In this document: positions 34,418 to 42,891 of the stretch, in pieces | Layout of the letters: the number at the start of each line of letters is the position of its first letter | Numbering within the stretch: the first letter of the stretch is position 1 | NCBI GenBank assembly: GCA_027214345.1 | Contig: JAPWHR010000010.1 | Location: 184,531-248,530, forward strand | Length of the DNA: 64,000 bases | DNA from: Comamonadaceae bacterium G21597-S1 | GTDB lineage: Bacteria > Pseudomonadota > Gammaproteobacteria > Burkholderiales > Burkholderiaceae_C | Direction: 5' to 3' | Program-made: the position numbers and the translations under genes | Notes under the pieces: generated by a model | Seen by the model: only the letters and a program-made list of their open reading frames with translations | What the model was told of the DNA's origin: nothing | Databases searched by the model: none

Positions 34418-35440
34418 CTACAAAATCGCCTCCCTCTCGATCACCGTCCCCACCACGAACACGCAATCCCCTTGTTCCGTGATCGGGATCGCCCGCGTCA
34501 CGACCACAACCCCATCCACCGGCGAACACAGCATCTCCGGCGCCCGCGACGGCTTGTCCATGAACCACAGCCGCCCCACCGGTTGTCCGGCCTTGACCGG
34601 GTCGCCGGGCTCGAGCATCACTTCGAACAGGCCGTCTTCGGGCGAGACGACGATGTTGCCCGGGTCGCGGCCGTCGATGATGACGGCCGGGGGCAAGCCG
34701 AGCGAGGCGCGGGTCTGCACTTCGCCCTCGAGCACGCCGACATGGCGCAACACGTTGTTCAGGCCGTTCCAGGCCAGTTCCTGCACCGCCACCGGCACGC
34801 GGCCGCCGCCGTAGAGTTCGGTGGTCACGACCAGCTTGCCCTGGTTTTCGGCTTCCACCGGCAGCAGGCCGTTGCCGTTGACGTCGATATACAGATAGTG
34901 CCAGTCGCTGCACCAGGCCTCCATGGCCTCGAGCATGGCCTTGCGTTGCTGCGGGTTGTCGACCACGTGCATGTGCGAGCAGGGCAGGAAGGTGCTGCTG
35001 CGCCCGCCCGAGTGCATGTCGATCACCACGTCGGCCATCGGAAACAACACGCGGGTCAGGTAGTCGGCCAGTTGTTCGTGCGGCGGGCCGTCCGGCCGGC
35101 CGGGGAAGGCGCGGTTGAAGTTCGCGCCCGAGGGCCAGGTGCGGGTGTTGGCCTTCGAGGCCGGCGGCGACAACACCGGAATGACGATGACGCGCCCGTG
35201 CACCTGCTCGGGCTGCAGTTCCTGCAGCAGCCGCACCGCGGCGAGTTGGCCGGCGTATTCGTCGCCGTGGTTGCCGGCCAGCACCAGCACGGTCGGGCCC
35301 TTGCCGTTGACGACGCAGCCCAGGTGAATGAAGGTGCTGGCCCAGCCCGCGGTGTTGGTGATCTTGTTGATGCGCAGGTGGCCGATGCGTTTGCCTTCGG
35401 CTTGCAGGTCGATGCTGCACGAGACGGTGGATGGCATCAT
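34418..35440 (-). CDS. Succinylglutamate desuccinylase / aspartoacylase family deacylase
   Basis: The 340-aa zinc carboxypeptidase-fold enzyme hydrolyses an N-acyl amino acid or related amide. The M14-type zinc site is visible: VLVLAGNHGDEYAGQLAAVR (His and Glu ligands), GANFNRAFPG (substrate Arg/Asn) and VVIDMHSGGRSSTFLPCSHM (second His). A C-terminal barrel with a lipoyl-like pattern follows (DGLFEVMLEPGDPVKAGQPV). The sequence resembles N-alpha-acetyl-diaminobutyrate deacetylase (DoeB) and uncharacterised relatives. The ATG at 35440 has a CGGGAGG site; upstream extension has no homology. It is monocistronic; the substrate cannot be fixed. Confidence 0.85.
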   Translation of the reverse strand: MMPSTVSCSIDLQAEGKRIGHLRINKITNTAGWASTFIHLGCVVNGKGPTVLVLAGNHGDEYAGQLAAVRLLQELQPEQVHGRVIVIPVLSPPASKANTRTWPSGANFNRAFPGRPDGPPHEQLADYLTRVLFPMADVVIDMHSGGRSSTFLPCSHMHVVDNPQQRKAMLEAMEAWCSDWHYLYIDVNGNGLLPVEAENQGKLVVTTELYGGGRVPVAVQELAWNGLNNVLRHVGVLEGEVQTRASLGLPPAVIIDGRDPGNIVVSPEDGLFEVMLEPGDPVKAGQPVGRLWFMDKPSRAPEMLCSPVDGVVVVTRAIPITEQGDCVFVVGTVIEREAIL

Positions 35441-35786
35441 GGCCGGCCTCCCGATGGCAGCGCCTCGACATCGGCGTGCCGGGAGTGGATGCGTGTAGGT
35501 GTGGATGAACTGGCGCAGGCGATGGGGTGCATGGGGTGCAGGCTCCGGTTGGTGGTGACGACGACCAGCACCGAGTGGCCCGGACCAGGGTGTCTTCTCC
35601 GACCTGCGTGTGCGGCAGTCGTGTCGTCGTGTCGTGGTTGCGACGATGGCAGGGCCTGCCTGGCACGGCCGCCGGTCGGGCCGGTGATTCCATCCTGTCC
35701 AGCGCGGGTCTGGCGCAATCACTGTAGCGACAAACCGCTGGTGGCGGTCACCGGTTTCATGCGGTGAAACAGCTGCGCGGCCGGTC
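35441..35786. other. 346-bp upstream region, no gene seen
   Basis: This gap carries the deacylase upstream region and the end of the small proline-rich gene. No recognisable protein, RNA or repeat is seen. Open frames crossing it are antisense or low-complexity. Confidence 0.5.
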
Positions 35787-35960
35787 TCAGCGCCGGGGTG
35801 GCGGCTCCTGCACCGGCACCGGCGGGCCGGGCGTGGGTTGCGGGTCCGACACCGGGGGCTCGTTGGGATGCGGCTGGGGGTCGCGGATCTTCGGCGGCTT
35901 CTCCGGCTTGCGTTCTCCGGGGGCGGGCGGTATCGGTTCAGGTGTGGGTATCGGTGCCAT
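35787..35960 (-). CDS. Small proline-rich protein (57 aa)
   Basis: A 57-codon gene reads MAPIPTPEPIPPAPGERKPE and continues KPPKIRDPQPHPNEPPVSDP, ending with PPVPVQEPPPRR and a TGA at 35787-35789. About 40% of the residues are proline. Similar short proline-rich proteins of unknown function are common in Burkholderiales. An AAGGATAGGA stretch upstream of the ATG at 35960 can serve as ribosome-binding site. It is divergent from the PRC-barrel gene. The opposite strand carries a longer glycine/arginine-rich frame which I take as its shadow. Confidence 0.6.
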   Translation of the reverse strand: MAPIPTPEPIPPAPGERKPEKPPKIRDPQPHPNEPPVSDPQPTPGPPVPVQEPPPRR

Positions 35961-36211
35961 GGGTCATCCTATCCTTCCTCGGGCAGCCGCGCCATCCGGG
36001 CGTGGCGCCGTGTGTTTCTCGTGGGCTTGCTCCCGGTGCGACGCCAGGGGCCGCCCGAAGTTCGGTGCCGCTGCGCATTGCCAAGCCGCGCCGACGGCTG
36101 GAAGCTCCCTTGTCCTACAGCCAGTGGCGGCGTCTTTTGCCAGACTGGTCGGCATGCCGTCGGCCTTTCCCCACAAACTTCCGGCGGCGCAACAGGACAA
36201 GGAGGTTCCCC

Positions 36212-36973
36212 ATGCAGCAATGGCATGAACTCGAAACCCTCAAGGGTTATTCGCTGATGGCCGCCGACGGCGAGATCGGCACGATCACCGACGTCTGGTT
36301 CGACGACGACCGCTGGACGGTGCGTTACCTGGTGGTGCGTACCGGCGGCTGGTTGCTGGGCCGCAAGGTGCTGCTGGCGCCGTCGGTCGTGCGCGGGGTC
36401 AACGTCACCCGCGAGCAGATCGCCGTCGAGCTCACGCGCGAGCAGGTCGAGAACAGTCCGCCCATGGACTCCGAGCAGCCGGTCTCGCGTCACCATGAAT
36501 CGCAGCTGCACCAGCACTATGGCTGGACGCCGTATTGGGTGGGCGGCAATTTCGGTGCCCTGGGCACGATGGGGGCCGACGTCGCTCCGCCGCCCGAGCC
36601 GCAGGCACCCGTGACGGAGCCGCCCGAGCCGCATCTGCGCTCGTCCGACGAGGTGCGGGGTTATGCCATGCATGCCCGCGACGGCAACATCGGCGAAGTC
36701 GTCGACTTCGTCATCCACGAGGAAGACTGGACGATCCGTTACCTGGTGGCCGACACCCGCAAGTGGCTGCCCGGCCGCACGGTGCTGCTGGCGCCTAGCT
36801 GGGTGCAGGCCATCCGCTGGTCCGATCGCGAGATTGCCATCGACATGGAGCGCGAGACCCTGCGCACGGCGCCCGAATACCAGGGGCCGCAGGCGATCGA
36901 CAAGTTGTACGAAGTGCATCTGTACCAGCACTACGGTGTGGCATTGCGCCACGCGCATGAAGAGACGGCATGA
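36212..36973 (+). CDS. PRC-barrel domain protein (two PRC repeats)
   Basis: The 253-aa protein contains two PRC-barrel domains: ETLKGYSLMAADGEIGTITD with VWFDDDRWTVRYLVVRTGGW (about residues 5-75), and DEVRGYAMHARDGNIGEVVD with FVIHEEDWTIRYLVADTRKW (about 148-215). Between them is a linker with QLHQHYGWTPYWVGG and a proline-rich stretch; the end repeats LYEVHLYQHYGVALR. PRC barrels mediate protein-protein contacts in photosynthetic and RNA-processing contexts; a stress-related role is often assumed for this two-domain type. The ATG at 36212 has an AAGGAGG site. It overlaps the next gene by four bases (ATGA). Confidence 0.88.
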   Translation: MQQWHELETLKGYSLMAADGEIGTITDVWFDDDRWTVRYLVVRTGGWLLGRKVLLAPSVVRGVNVTREQIAVELTREQVENSPPMDSEQPVSRHHESQLHQHYGWTPYWVGGNFGALGTMGADVAPPPEPQAPVTEPPEPHLRSSDEVRGYAMHARDGNIGEVVDFVIHEEDWTIRYLVADTRKWLPGRTVLLAPSWVQAIRWSDREIAIDMERETLRTAPEYQGPQAIDKLYEVHLYQHYGVALRHAHEETA

Positions 36974-37281
36974 GTACGGGAATCACCGGAGCCACCGTAC
37001 GGCCCGCCGAGCCCGCATCGCCCGTGCATCCGCGGCCTGAGGCGCCCCGGCCCGCGAGCCCGCGCCCGGCCACCGTGCCGGAGCCGCCATCGGCGCCACG
37101 GCCTGCACCGCCGCGGCCGGCGCGACCGGTTCCGGGCCCCGGCCCCGAACCCCACCCGGATCCGGTGCAGCGCATCGGCGAGCTCGCCATGCCTGCGGCC
37201 CAGGGTGCGCTGCATCACGACAGCCACTGCGTTGGCAACGCCCTGTGTTCGACGGGTGCGCGTGCGCCTCGCCCGGCGTGA
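36970..37281 (+). CDS. Proline-rich hypothetical protein
   Basis: The 103-aa product starts in the ATGA overlap with the PRC-barrel stop, so translational coupling is likely. Its first 70 residues are dominated by Pro, Ala and Arg (PVHPRPEAPRPASPRPATV), with no fold predicted; the last 30 contain two Cys and several His (LHHDSHCVGNALC). No family is recognised. The overlap argues for a real gene, the composition argues for caution. Confidence 0.45.
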   Translation: MSTGITGATVRPAEPASPVHPRPEAPRPASPRPATVPEPPSAPRPAPPRPARPVPGPGPEPHPDPVQRIGELAMPAAQGALHHDSHCVGNALCSTGARAPRPA

Positions 37282-37319
37282 AACCCGCGGCAATCCGGGT
37301 ATCCGCCCGGGGCGCGCTA

Positions 37320-37328
37320 TGGTACAAT
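37320..37328 (+). promoter_or_regulatory. Extended -10 promoter before the sensor kinase
   Basis: TGGTACAAT is an extended -10 (TGn plus TACAAT) about 80 bases upstream of the kinase start. No good -35 is visible, which is tolerated for extended -10 promoters. Confidence 0.45.
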
Positions 37329-37410
37329 CTGTCAAAGGCGGCAGCAAACGGGTAGAACGGCATAGTCAACCGGTCCGTGCGCAGATGTTCGCCGAACAAG
37401 ACAAGAGAAC

Positions 37411-40302
37411 ATGGCAGGGAACCAAGCGATGGCCGGTAGCAGTGCGCAGGCAGTGGTCGACGGGGAGCCGGCACGGCTGGCTGCTCTGCGGCGATATGCC
37501 ATTCTCGATACCGCCGCCGAGGCGGCCTACGATGATGTGACGCATCTGGCCGCGCAACTGTGCGCCACGCCGATGGCGCTGGTCTCGCTGGTCGACGAAT
37601 CGCGGCAGTGGTTCAAGAGCAGGCTCGGTATCGACACCAGCGAGACGCCGCGCGACGTCGCATTCTGCAGCTGGGCCATCCAGGGCGACGACCTGTTCGA
37701 GGTAGCCGACGCCGCCCACGACACCCGCTTTCGCGACAACCCGCTGGTCACCGGCGACCCCAACATCCGCTTCTATGCCGGCGCGCCGCTGTGCTCGCGG
37801 GACGGGCACCGACTGGGCACCTTGTGTGTGCTTGACCGGGTGCCACGGGTGCTGGCGCAGGAACAACGCACCGCACTGCGTGTGCTTGCGCGCCAGGTGA
37901 TGCTGCAGTTCGAGATGCGCCGCACGCTGGACGAGCTCGCCGGCACCCGGGCCGAACTGGTGGCCGAGGCCGGCCGGCTGGCCGACAGCGAGGCGGTGCA
38001 GCGGCAGGCGCAGCGTTTCATGCGCGGCACCGTCGACGCGCTGCACGACCACATCGCCATCGTCGATCGCGATGGCGTCATCGTCCACGTGAACCGGGCC
38101 TGGACCGACTTCGCGCAAGCCCATGCCGCGGTGCCGACGCTGGCCTCGTGCCTGGCAGGCGCCAACTACCTCACGGAGTGCGACCGGGCCGCGCAGGGCG
38201 GCGCGCCCCAGGCACGCGAGGTCGCCGCGGCGGTGCGCGCGGCCTTGTCGGGCGAGGCCGTGGCCGTGTTTGCGCTCGAGTACCCCTGCCATGCGCCCGA
38301 CGAGCAGCGCTGGTTCGAAGTGTCGGTCACCCGGTTCGACGATGGCGATCAGGCCTTTGCCGTGTTGTCGCACCGCAATGTCACCGAGCGCAAGCGGGCC
38401 GACGCCAAGGTCGCCAGCCTCAACGCAACGCTGGAGGCACGGGTGCACGAGCGCACCCATGCGCTGGAGGTGGCCAACGCCGCCTTGCGATCGAGCGAGG
38501 AGCGTTTCCGCTCGGTGTTCGAGAACACCTCGGTGGGCGCCATCGTGGTCGAGCGCGACGGGCGCATCGTGCAGGTCAACCGCGAGTTCGCCGCCATCAC
38601 CGGCCGCGAGGTCGGCACGCTGATGGACTCTCGCTACAGCGACATCGTGCATCCGGACGACCTCGCGCAACTGCTGGCGCTGCGCCAGCAGTTGCTGGAC
38701 GGGCAGATCCCGGGCTACGTGCAGGAGGCGCGCATCGTGCGCCCGGGCGGGGCAATCGCCTGGGTCCACATCAGTGTCGGCGCGGTGCGCAACAGCGCGG
38801 GCCGTGTCGCGCAGACCGTGGCGCTGGTGCACGACGTCAGCGGACACAAGCGGGCGGTCTTTGAGCGCGACCAGTTCTTTGAACTGTCGGCCGACATGTT
38901 CGTCATCGTCGACCTCGGCGGCGTGATTCATCGCACCAATGCGTCGTTCGAGCGCATCCTGGGTTTCAACGCCGATGAGCTCAACCGCATGCATTACCTC
39001 GAGTTGGTCCATGCGGACGACCGCGACCCGATGCGGCTCGAACTGGCCCGTCTGTCGGCCGGCCTGACGGCCGAACTGGTCGACGTGCGCATGCGTGACA
39101 AGGCCGGTCGGTATCACGACGTGCGCTGGAGCGCGGCGGTCTGGAACGAGCGGGGCCTGGTGCTGGCGGTCGGGCGCGACATCACGACCCGCCGCGAGGC
39201 CGAGCGCGCGTTGCGTGCCCGCGAGGCCATGCTCGCGCGCGCCGAACAGATGGCGCTGATGGGCAGTTTCCACGTCGACCCGCGGCAGGGCTCCGTGCAG
39301 TGTTCGCCGGGTTTCCTGCAGCTGGCCGGGTTGTCGCCGCAGGCCGCCCCGCACAACCTGGACGCGGTGGTCCGGCTGTTCGAGCCGCAGGACCAGCCGG
39401 CCTTGCGCGCCGCGATCGCTGGTGCCGAGTCACACGGCACGCAGCAGGAGCTGTCGCTGCACGTGGCGCACGGCAATGCGCCGCCGCGCGAGTGGCAGAT
39501 CTATATCGAGCCGGGCAACGCGCCACAGGGACCCGGCGGCGGCGTCGCGGTCGCCTGCCTGGACGTGAGCGCGTTCCGGCGCGCGACCCGGCTGGCGCAG
39601 CAGTCCGAGCAACGCCTGCGCGCGCTGGCCGACCGGCTGCAGGGCATCCGCGAAGAGGAGCGCACCCGCATCTCGCGCGAGATCCACGACGAACTCGGCC
39701 AGTTGCTGACGGCGCTGAAGATCGACATCACGATGCTGGCGCGCGACCTCGGCGGCGCCGGTCCGACGCTGGACAGGCCCCGGCTGCTCGAGGACATGCG
39801 CTCCATGGGCCGGATGGTTGACTCCACCCTGTTGTCGGTGCGGCGCATCGCGCGCCAGTTGCGCCCCGAGGTGCTCGATGCGCTGGGGCTGGTGCCGGCC
39901 ATCGAATGGCAGGCCTCGGACGTGCAGGCGCGCACCGGGCTGCAATGCACGGTCGAGGCGCCGCAGACCTGGTCCGACATCGAGCCGCGGTTGGGCACGG
40001 CGCTGTTTCGCATCGTGCAGGAGGCCCTGACCAACATCGTGCGCCATGCCGGCGCCAGCCGGGTCCGGATCCGTCTCCATCGCACGCCAAGCGAACTCCT
40101 GATGACGGTGGACGACGACGGCAAGGGTTTCGATGCCGCGAACGATGAGTCGCTGACGTCGCTAGGCATCCTGGGCATGCGCGAACGCGCGATCTCCAGC
40201 GGCGCCAGCTTCGGCATCGACAGCCGGCCCGGCGAGGGCACCTGCATCACGGTGCGGATACCGGTGCACCCGACGTCGGACAGGGTGAAACGGCGCCCAT
40301 GA
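37411..40302 (+). CDS. GAF/multi-PAS sensor histidine kinase (NarX/DegS-type)
   Basis: The 963-aa cytoplasmic kinase has an N-terminal GAF domain (about 25-170: AAYDDVTHLAAQLCATPMAL, FYAGAPLCSRDGHRLGTLCV), then four PAS-type units (about 200-320, 365-490, 495-615 and a weaker one at 625-740) separated by a coiled coil (about 330-365). The HisKA_3 domain follows with phospho-acceptor His759 in ISREIHDELGQLLTALKID, and the HATPase with FRIVQEALTNIVRHAGA (N box) and TVDDDGKGFDA. No membrane segments are present, so it senses a cytosolic cue. Its stop overlaps the response regulator start (ATGA), making a cognate pair. Confidence 0.93.
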   Translation: MAGNQAMAGSSAQAVVDGEPARLAALRRYAILDTAAEAAYDDVTHLAAQLCATPMALVSLVDESRQWFKSRLGIDTSETPRDVAFCSWAIQGDDLFEVADAAHDTRFRDNPLVTGDPNIRFYAGAPLCSRDGHRLGTLCVLDRVPRVLAQEQRTALRVLARQVMLQFEMRRTLDELAGTRAELVAEAGRLADSEAVQRQAQRFMRGTVDALHDHIAIVDRDGVIVHVNRAWTDFAQAHAAVPTLASCLAGANYLTECDRAAQGGAPQAREVAAAVRAALSGEAVAVFALEYPCHAPDEQRWFEVSVTRFDDGDQAFAVLSHRNVTERKRADAKVASLNATLEARVHERTHALEVANAALRSSEERFRSVFENTSVGAIVVERDGRIVQVNREFAAITGREVGTLMDSRYSDIVHPDDLAQLLALRQQLLDGQIPGYVQEARIVRPGGAIAWVHISVGAVRNSAGRVAQTVALVHDVSGHKRAVFERDQFFELSADMFVIVDLGGVIHRTNASFERILGFNADELNRMHYLELVHADDRDPMRLELARLSAGLTAELVDVRMRDKAGRYHDVRWSAAVWNERGLVLAVGRDITTRREAERALRAREAMLARAEQMALMGSFHVDPRQGSVQCSPGFLQLAGLSPQAAPHNLDAVVRLFEPQDQPALRAAIAGAESHGTQQELSLHVAHGNAPPREWQIYIEPGNAPQGPGGGVAVACLDVSAFRRATRLAQQSEQRLRALADRLQGIREEERTRISREIHDELGQLLTALKIDITMLARDLGGAGPTLDRPRLLEDMRSMGRMVDSTLLSVRRIARQLRPEVLDALGLVPAIEWQASDVQARTGLQCTVEAPQTWSDIEPRLGTALFRIVQEALTNIVRHAGASRVRIRLHRTPSELLMTVDDDGKGFDAANDESLTSLGILGMRERAISSGASFGIDSRPGEGTCITVRIPVHPTSDRVKRRP

Positions 40303-40931
40303 TCCGTATCCTGATCGTCGACGACCATGCCTTGATCCGCGAGGGCCTGCGCAAGGTGTTCCGGCGCGAGGACGACATCGAGGTGATCGCCGAGGCGGCC
40401 GACGCTGCGCAGGCGGTGGCCCAGGTACGGGCGCATACGGTCGACGTGGTGGTGCTCGACTTCAACATGCCCGGGCGCAGCGGGCTCGACGCCTTGCCGC
40501 AGATCCATGCCTGCAAACCCCGCCTGCCGGTGCTGATCCTGAGCATGGCGCCCGAGCGCGATCTGGCGCTGCGTGTGTTCAAGGCCGGTGCCGCCGGCTT
40601 CGTGTCCAAGGCGGACGCGGCCGACGAGATCGTGGCTGCGGTGCGCCTGGTGGCCACGGGACGCAAATACGTCAGCCCCGCGGTGGCCGAGCAGTTGGCC
40701 ACTGGCATCGGTGTGCCGGAACACGCCTTACCCCACGACGCCTTGTCCGACCGGGAGTTCCAGATCACGGGCATGATTGCCGCGGGCAAGGGCACGCGCG
40801 CCATCGCCGATGAACTCTCGCTGAGCGTCAACACCATCGCGACCTATCGCCGTCGCATCCTCGACAAGCTCGCGTTGCGCTCGGACGTGGAGATCACTCG
40901 CTACGCGATCGAACACGGAATCGCCCGCTGA
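40299..40931 (+). CDS. NarL/FixJ-type response regulator
   Basis: The 210-aa regulator has an N-terminal receiver domain with acidic pair DD near residues 8-9 (LIVDDHALIREGL), phospho-acceptor Asp54 in VVVLDFNMPG and Lys about 104 in GFVSKAD. A LuxR-type DNA-binding domain follows at about 145-205 (LSDREFQITGMIAAGKGTRA, then IADELSLSVNTIATYRRRIL). The start lies in the kinase stop codon (ATGA), so the two are co-translated and are surely partners. The target genes are not known; the palindrome just downstream and the adjacent EAL gene are candidates. Confidence 0.95.
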   Translation: MIRILIVDDHALIREGLRKVFRREDDIEVIAEAADAAQAVAQVRAHTVDVVVLDFNMPGRSGLDALPQIHACKPRLPVLILSMAPERDLALRVFKAGAAGFVSKADAADEIVAAVRLVATGRKYVSPAVAEQLATGIGVPEHALPHDALSDREFQITGMIAAGKGTRAIADELSLSVNTIATYRRRILDKLALRSDVEITRYAIEHGIAR

Positions 40932-40947
40932 GCTGCCGGCACGCGGC

Positions 40948-40968
40948 GTGTCACGGATTCCGTGACAC
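40948..40968. promoter_or_regulatory. Perfect 21-bp palindrome between response regulator and EAL genes
   Basis: GTGTCACGGA and TCCGTGACAC are exact 10-base inverted repeats around a single T. The element is 17 bases past the regulator stop and about 105 bases before the EAL gene start. It could be a regulator-binding site or, as a hairpin, a terminator; no T-run follows, which favours a protein-binding site. Confidence 0.5.
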
Positions 40969-41073
40969 CCGATCGAGCGTAGCAGCGACACCCCTGCCAC
41001 GAAGCGCGTGATGCGTGCACGGCGCCCCCTGCGTAAGCTCGAAGCAAGTCAATTTTCGAGGCAGGGAGCCACC

Positions 41074-42720
41074 ATGAGAGTATTGATCGTCGACGACGCA
41101 CCCATCGTCCGGGGCCGAATGGCACGGCTGGTGGGCAACCTCCCCGGCGTGGGCGAGGTCCTGCAGTCGGAGGACTACCGCAACACGCTGAACGTGATCG
41201 AGCAGGAGCGGCCGGACGTGGTGCTGCTCGACCTGTTCATGCCCGGTGGCAGCGGCCTGGAGCTGCTGCACCGCATCGGCGCGTTGGAGCCCGCGCCCAA
41301 GGTGATCGTGATGTCCGCCTGGACCGAACCGGGCATGCGCGAGCGCTGCATCGACGCCGGCGCGCGCTGCTTCTTCGAGAAGGGCACGCAGGTGCTCGAG
41401 ACCCTCGATGCCGTGCGCCACATGGCGGTGGAGCATGCGGACGACACCATCCCCGGCGGGCTGATGCCCGAGCCGGCCGCCACGGATGCCCCGGCGCACT
41501 CGTTTGCACTGCCGGTGGCCGACCCGGCCAATGCCGCGCTGACCGTGCTGGTGGTCGAGGAGCAGGATTTCTCGCGCAAGGTGCTGGTGCGCCAGCTGCG
41601 CGCGCTCGGTGCCGTCAACGTGCTGCAGGCCTGCGACGGCGAGCAGGCACTGGAGCTGCTGCGCCGGCCGGACAACGCGGTGGGGCTGATCCTGTGCGAC
41701 CTCGACATGCCGCGCATGGACGGGCTGGAGTTCATGCGCCACCTGGGCGCTATCCGCAGCGCCGCATCGCTGGTGATCACCGGTGCCGTCGACGTGGCCC
41801 TGCTCAACTCGGTGCAGATGATGTGCCGGGCCTACGGCATCCGGCCGTTGGGGGTGCTGGAGAAGCCGGTCCACTCCGAATGCCTGCGTTCGATGATGGC
41901 GCGTGCGCGCAAACCCATGGCCGGGTCGGCCTTGGTGGATGCGGCAGGCGGGCCGGAGTTTTCGCTCGACGAGATCCTCGGCGGCCTGCGGCAGGAGCAG
42001 TTCGAACCGTTCTTCCAGCCCAAGGTGGAACTGGCGGGCGGGCGCATCGTCGGTGCCGAGGCGCTGGCGCGCTGGCACCATCCGCAACACGGACTGATCT
42101 CGCCGCGGGCCTTCATCGAGCCACTCGAACAGTCCGGTCATATCGACACCTTGACCTTCATGATGCTGGAGCAGGCGGCGCACGCCTGCCATCGCTGGAA
42201 CCGCAGCGGGCATGACCTTTCGGTGTCAGTCAACCTGTCGCTGGTGTCGCTGGCCGACACCCGGCTGGCGACGCGGGTGGCCGCCGTCGTGCGCGCGGTC
42301 GGGCTGGCGCCGCGCCGCCTGACGCTGGAGGTCACCGAGACGGCGGCCATGACCGACGTGGGTCCGGCACTGGAAAACCTGGCACGACTGCGCCTGCGCG
42401 GCTTCGGCCTGTCGATCGACGACTTCGGTACCGGTTTCGCGAGCATGCAGCAGATCGGGCGCATCGCGTTCAGCGAACTGAAGATCGATCGGGGATTCGT
42501 GTCCGCCATGGGTGATACCCGCGAGGCCCGGGCCATCGTCGAGTCGAGCATCGACATCGCGCGGCGCCTGGGTATCCCGGCCGTGGCCGAAGGCATCGAG
42601 ACCCAGTCCGAGTGGGATGCCTTGCGGGCCGCGGGCTGCACGCAGGCGCAGGGCTTCTTTGTATCCCTTCCGGTGCCGGAGACGGAATTCCTGTCGCTGT
42701 GCCTGCAGCAGGCCGCCTGA
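41074..42720 (+). CDS. Dual-receiver EAL-domain c-di-GMP phosphodiesterase
   Basis: The 548-aa protein has a first receiver domain (Asp53 in VVLLDLFMPG), a second receiver-like domain (Asp209 in LILCDLDMPRMDG) and a C-terminal EAL domain (about 310-540). The EAL catalytic set looks complete: GAEALARWHH (Glu329), VSVNLSL, LTLEVTETAA, IDDFGTGFAS, LKIDRGFV, VAEGIET and AQGFF. It should therefore hydrolyse c-di-GMP under phosphorylation control. The layout resembles VieA/RocR-type regulators. The ATG at 41074 follows CAGGGAG. It is probably regulated with, or by, the upstream kinase-regulator pair, though the 140-base gap with a palindrome suggests a separate transcript. Confidence 0.93.
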   Translation: MRVLIVDDAPIVRGRMARLVGNLPGVGEVLQSEDYRNTLNVIEQERPDVVLLDLFMPGGSGLELLHRIGALEPAPKVIVMSAWTEPGMRERCIDAGARCFFEKGTQVLETLDAVRHMAVEHADDTIPGGLMPEPAATDAPAHSFALPVADPANAALTVLVVEEQDFSRKVLVRQLRALGAVNVLQACDGEQALELLRRPDNAVGLILCDLDMPRMDGLEFMRHLGAIRSAASLVITGAVDVALLNSVQMMCRAYGIRPLGVLEKPVHSECLRSMMARARKPMAGSALVDAAGGPEFSLDEILGGLRQEQFEPFFQPKVELAGGRIVGAEALARWHHPQHGLISPRAFIEPLEQSGHIDTLTFMMLEQAAHACHRWNRSGHDLSVSVNLSLVSLADTRLATRVAAVVRAVGLAPRRLTLEVTETAAMTDVGPALENLARLRLRGFGLSIDDFGTGFASMQQIGRIAFSELKIDRGFVSAMGDTREARAIVESSIDIARRLGIPAVAEGIETQSEWDALRAAGCTQAQGFFVSLPVPETEFLSLCLQQAA

Positions 42721-42767
42721 ACCCATGGCAAGCCCCGCGCATGCCGGGCAACTGGTAATTACCCTCT

Positions 42768-42784
42768 GCCGCATTCGATGCGGC
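42768..42784. terminator. Short hairpin after the EAL gene
   Basis: GCCGCAT TCG ATGCGGC is a 7-bp perfect stem with a 3-base loop, 48 bases after the EAL stop. It lacks a T-run, so termination is only suggested by position. Confidence 0.35.
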
Positions 42785-42891
42785 CGATCTAGAATGAACT
42801 TGTTGGTCCTGATGCGACCATACAGTATGCGGGCACGCCTTGCTGCGTGTTCGCCGTCCGCTGTGCGGCCGGCTCACCGCGCCATTCCACC

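Noticed and set aside
35764..36228. Gly/Arg-rich plus-strand frame over the small proline-rich gene
   Set aside because: It is the complement of a clear proline-rich minus-strand gene with a ribosome-binding site and stop; glycine richness follows from the antisense of proline codons.
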